Source of the DNA: Pseudomonadales bacterium
GTDB lineage: Bacteria > Pseudomonadota > Gammaproteobacteria > Pseudomonadales > Azotimanducaceae
Reading direction: 5' to 3'
NCBI GenBank assembly: GCA_022825925.1
Contig: JAJDVW010000105.1
Location: 26,624 to 90,623, forward strand
Length of the DNA stretch: 64,000 nt
Shown: piece by piece, positions 62,115 through 64,000 of the stretch
Position numbering within the stretch: position 1 is the stretch's first letter
Layout of the letters: every line of letters starts with the position of its first letter
Program-made: the position numbers and the translations under genes
Notes under the pieces: model-generated
What the model saw: only the letters and a program-made list of their open reading frames with translations
What the model was told of the DNA's origin: nothing
Databases searched by the model: none

Positions 62115-62375
62115 ATGACCCGCCTCTTGTCCCGCTCGCGCGACAGACCGACCTTCGACGCTGCCTCCGAGGCGGCGCGCCTGAAAGCCGACACCCGGGC
62201 GCGGCGTCGCCGCCGCCGCACCAGCTCCTGTCTCGATTGCCACACGCACGAACTGCTCGCCCTGCACGACGCGGGCACCACCGTCGCCGAGTTGCAGCGC
62301 TGGCTCGAAGCGCGCCGCGTGCGCGTCCACCAGACCACGGTCGGCCGCTGGCTGCGCCGCCGCAACTGCGACTGA
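62115..62375 (+). CDS. Small helix-turn-helix protein
   Basis: 86 residues. The C-terminal half LALHDAGTTVAELQRWLEAR then RVRVHQTTVGRWLRRR has the shape of a helix-turn-helix seen in mobilisation and recombination accessory proteins; the N-terminus is basic (ADTRARRRRRRTSS). It stops 7 bp before an integrase-like gene, so it may regulate or assist it. Start not certain. Confidence 0.55.
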   Translation: MTRLLSRSRDRPTFDAASEAARLKADTRARRRRRRTSSCLDCHTHELLALHDAGTTVAELQRWLEARRVRVHQTTVGRWLRRRNCD

Positions 62376-62382
62376 GAGCCCC

Positions 62383-63291
62383 GTGCCGAAGTTCCGCAAG
62401 ACCCGGTCGCCCGAGGATCAAGCCAGGGCCGTCGTTGGCCGTCTGGTCAACCTCGGCGTCCTGCGCCGGAATCCCAACGCCCCCGCGTCCGTCGGCACCG
62501 TGCGCAACATCCGCCAGTGCCTGACCCAGATCGCCCGCCACCTCGCCGGGGACGGCCTCGAACTCCTCGACCTCGACCCGGCGAGGGCCAACGCCTACCT
62601 CCGCTCCCGCGCCGCCGATCTCGGCCAGAAGGCTCTCGATGGGCACCGCCAGGCGCTCCAGAAGCTGCTGATCCATGTCCGCGGATCTCTGCCCGAAGGC
62701 CGCAAGCTGACCATCGTCCGATCGCTCAGGCCGACGCGCAAAGTCGGGCGGGCCTACGCACCGCACCAGGTCCCCATGGTCGCCGCCCGGCAGACGGCGT
62801 CCAACGCGCTCGCCACCCTGATCGCCCACGCGGCCGGATTGCGCGCGCACGAGCTGCTGACGCTCGCCCGGCCCGCCGAGCAGCCCCCCGACCTCCGGCC
62901 CGCGCGCCCGGAGAAGTTCGACGGCCGGTCCGGGACGGACTACACCGTCGTCGGCAAGGGCGGCCTGATCCGCGTCGTCCGCATTCCCGACGATCTGGCC
63001 GAGCGCCTCGAGGAGCGGCGCCTCGACCGACCGGAGCCGGTTGCCGACCGCGGCATTCGCTACCTATCGCGCTACGACATCGGCGGCGGGCAGGCGTGGA
63101 GCCGTAGCTTCTCCCGCGCCTCGCACAACGCGCTCGGCTGGAGTCGCGGCGCCCACGGTGTACGCCACAGCTTTGCCCAGGAGCGCATGGCCGAACTGCA
63201 GCGCCGCCTCGTCTACCGCGACGCGCTCGAAGTCGTCAGCCAGGAGATCGGTCACTTCCGCCCGCAGATTACCGAGGAGTACTTGAGGTGA
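62383..63291 (+). CDS. Tyrosine-type site-specific integrase
   Basis: 302 residues. The core-binding part (SVGTVRNIRQCLTQIARHLA) is followed by catalytic pieces: Arg in HAAGLRAHELLTLARP, Lys in TVVGKGGLIRVVRI, GAHGVRHSFAQERM (HxxR), a late His in SQEIGHFRPQITEEYLR with Tyr near the end. It is unlike the P4-type integrase at 52489 and resembles integrases of ICE/conjugative-type islands. GTG 62383. It overlaps the next gene by 4 nt. Confidence 0.85.
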   Translation: MPKFRKTRSPEDQARAVVGRLVNLGVLRRNPNAPASVGTVRNIRQCLTQIARHLAGDGLELLDLDPARANAYLRSRAADLGQKALDGHRQALQKLLIHVRGSLPEGRKLTIVRSLRPTRKVGRAYAPHQVPMVAARQTASNALATLIAHAAGLRAHELLTLARPAEQPPDLRPARPEKFDGRSGTDYTVVGKGGLIRVVRIPDDLAERLEERRLDRPEPVADRGIRYLSRYDIGGGQAWSRSFSRASHNALGWSRGAHGVRHSFAQERMAELQRRLVYRDALEVVSQEIGHFRPQITEEYLR

Positions 63292-63746
63292 GCCGCCGGC
63301 TGACACTCCACCTCACGGCGCGCCACGACGCGGCGCTCGACCGGATACTGGGCAGCGACGACAGGCACGACAACAACCAAAGACGGTGCGCGGTCGAGCA
63401 ACTCATCCTCGACCGTGCGCGCGAACCGGAGGATCAGGCCGGCGCGTGCAACGCCGCCGTCGTCGAGTCTCCCGGCGCCACAGGCGACTCCGCGGCCCGG
63501 ATCGACAACGAAAGCACGGTCAGGCTGATCGACCGCCTGAAGGCATCCCGCGACCGGTACCGGGATCTCGCCGTGCGCGCCGAGGCCGCCCTCCTGGGCA
63601 TGCCCGTGCGCGACGACTACGGCAGCATCGAACGCCGCCTCGAACGGGCGCTCCGGGCCAAAGGATTCCAAATGCCCCCTGCAACCGGCTCCGGACGGCC
63701 CGCAGATCGACGACAGGCCGGGAGTCGCCGCCGGGGCGGCCGGTAG
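63288..63746 (+). CDS. Unknown accessory protein of the integrase operon
   Basis: 152 residues. The N-terminus RRLTLHLTARHDAALDRILG then RCAVEQLILDRAR could be a ribbon-helix-helix-like DNA-binding unit; a helical middle (LIDRLKASRDRYRDLAVRAE) and a basic tail follow. GTG 63288 overlaps the integrase stop (GTGA). No named family. Confidence 0.65.
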   Translation: MSRRLTLHLTARHDAALDRILGSDDRHDNNQRRCAVEQLILDRAREPEDQAGACNAAVVESPGATGDSAARIDNESTVRLIDRLKASRDRYRDLAVRAEAALLGMPVRDDYGSIERRLERALRAKGFQMPPATGSGRPADRRQAGSRRRGGR

Positions 63747-63749
63747 CCC

Positions 63750-64000
63750 GTGTTCGTCTTCCTCCTGATCGTCGCCCTGATCGCCGGAGCCGTCCTGCTC
63801 GCCCTGAACGCCCACGAGCGCGTCGAGGGCCTCCTGCTCTACGACAAGGCAACGGGCACCACCGTCCTCGAAGGCTGGTCGATCCTCGCCCAGCACTCGG
63901 TCATCGCCGGCATCCTCGCCACCGTGGTGTTCCTGCTGGCGCTCGCCATCGGCCTCTGCATCTCCGAACTGCACATCCGCCTCGCGCTCCACCGCCATCG
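63750..64000 (+). CDS. Membrane protein, partial (runs off the window)
   Basis: From GTG 63750 the frame encodes two TM helices, FVFLLIVALIAGAVLLALN and VIAGILATVVFLLALAIGLC, joined by a polar loop with LLYDKATGTTVLEGW. It starts 3 bp after the previous stop and belongs to the same operon. It is incomplete at the right edge; family not recognised. Confidence 0.6.
   Translation, partial: MFVFLLIVALIAGAVLLALNAHERVEGLLLYDKATGTTVLEGWSILAQHSVIAGILATVVFLLALAIGLCISELHIRLALHRH

Overview
The window is high-GC DNA with tightly packed genes, most likely from an uncultivated gammaproteobacterium. The basis is a homodimeric AceE with a single-lipoyl AceF, ExoI (SbcB), AmpD plus an AmpG-type permease, a PuuD-like membrane protein, a Zur-type box and SsrA/P4-type integrases. 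A CIRCE element controls groESL. No rRNA is present, there is one tRNA, and taxonomy cannot be fixed from sequence alone.

Layout. (1) 1-1943: a tRNA-Thr followed by a small, lower-GC insert with a SLATT-like two-TM protein and an overlapping proline-rich protein. The insert ends in a 10-bp copy of the tRNA 3' end just before nadC. (2) 1944-31616: mainly housekeeping and catabolic chromosome. It carries nadC, ampD, aceE-aceF, a betaine/N-methylproline-type demethylase with a frameshifted SSS symporter, a PduO-type cobalamin adenosyltransferase, an AmpG-like permease, an alkyltransferase-like protein, groES-groEL, a PuuD-like protein, an acyltransferase, a predicted aminopeptidase, a DASS transporter, sbcB, a betaine-type ABC importer with a fused binding protein and permease, a NAPE-PLD-like hydrolase, a TetR-controlled SDR/SRPBCC pair, a DsbA-like isomerase and an acyl-CoA dehydrogenase. 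(3) 31910-39863: a closely spaced run of TPR-like lipoprotein or secreted protein, MpaB-like oxygenase, RND exporter, LolA-like protein, SPOR-beta-barrel and squalene/phytoene synthase. It looks like a lipid or isoprenoid modification and export locus. Two genes here or just downstream lack an ATG/GTG/TTG start.

(4) 40770-46300: a SprT-like peptidase, then a decaying accessory zone. It holds an XRE regulator, a HigBA module with a nonsense mutation in the toxin, a YcaQ-like protein, a FitAB/VapBC-type module whose PIN toxin is cut off and joined to a duplicated piece of the ycaQ-like gene, and a DUF1826 gene behind a Zur box. (5) 46347-52343: a 6-kb island bounded by two related attachment-like sites, with an integrase fragment at its left end. 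It carries a pPIWI-associating-nuclease-like gene on the + strand and a four-gene minus-strand operon: EndoIII-like Fe-S protein, DUF6884 protein, GIY-YIG-like nuclease, and a broken YaaA-RelE fusion. (6) 52489-64000: a second element with an intact P4-type integrase, a 1.5-kaa sacsin/NO VEIN-like HSP90-type ATPase with a C-terminal DUF3883 domain (split by two frameshifts), a Cys-rich protein, an IS1380 insertion at a stop codon, and another integrase module running off the end.

The most novel candidates are the compact nucleic-acid-processing operon of island 5, the sacsin-like/DUF3883 gene of element 6 and the SLATT/proline-rich pair. All sit at recombination boundaries and look like defence or genome-conflict cargo. 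Several accessory genes carry frameshifts or stops, so either this region is decaying or the assembly has local indel errors. Functions below are read from motifs and context only.
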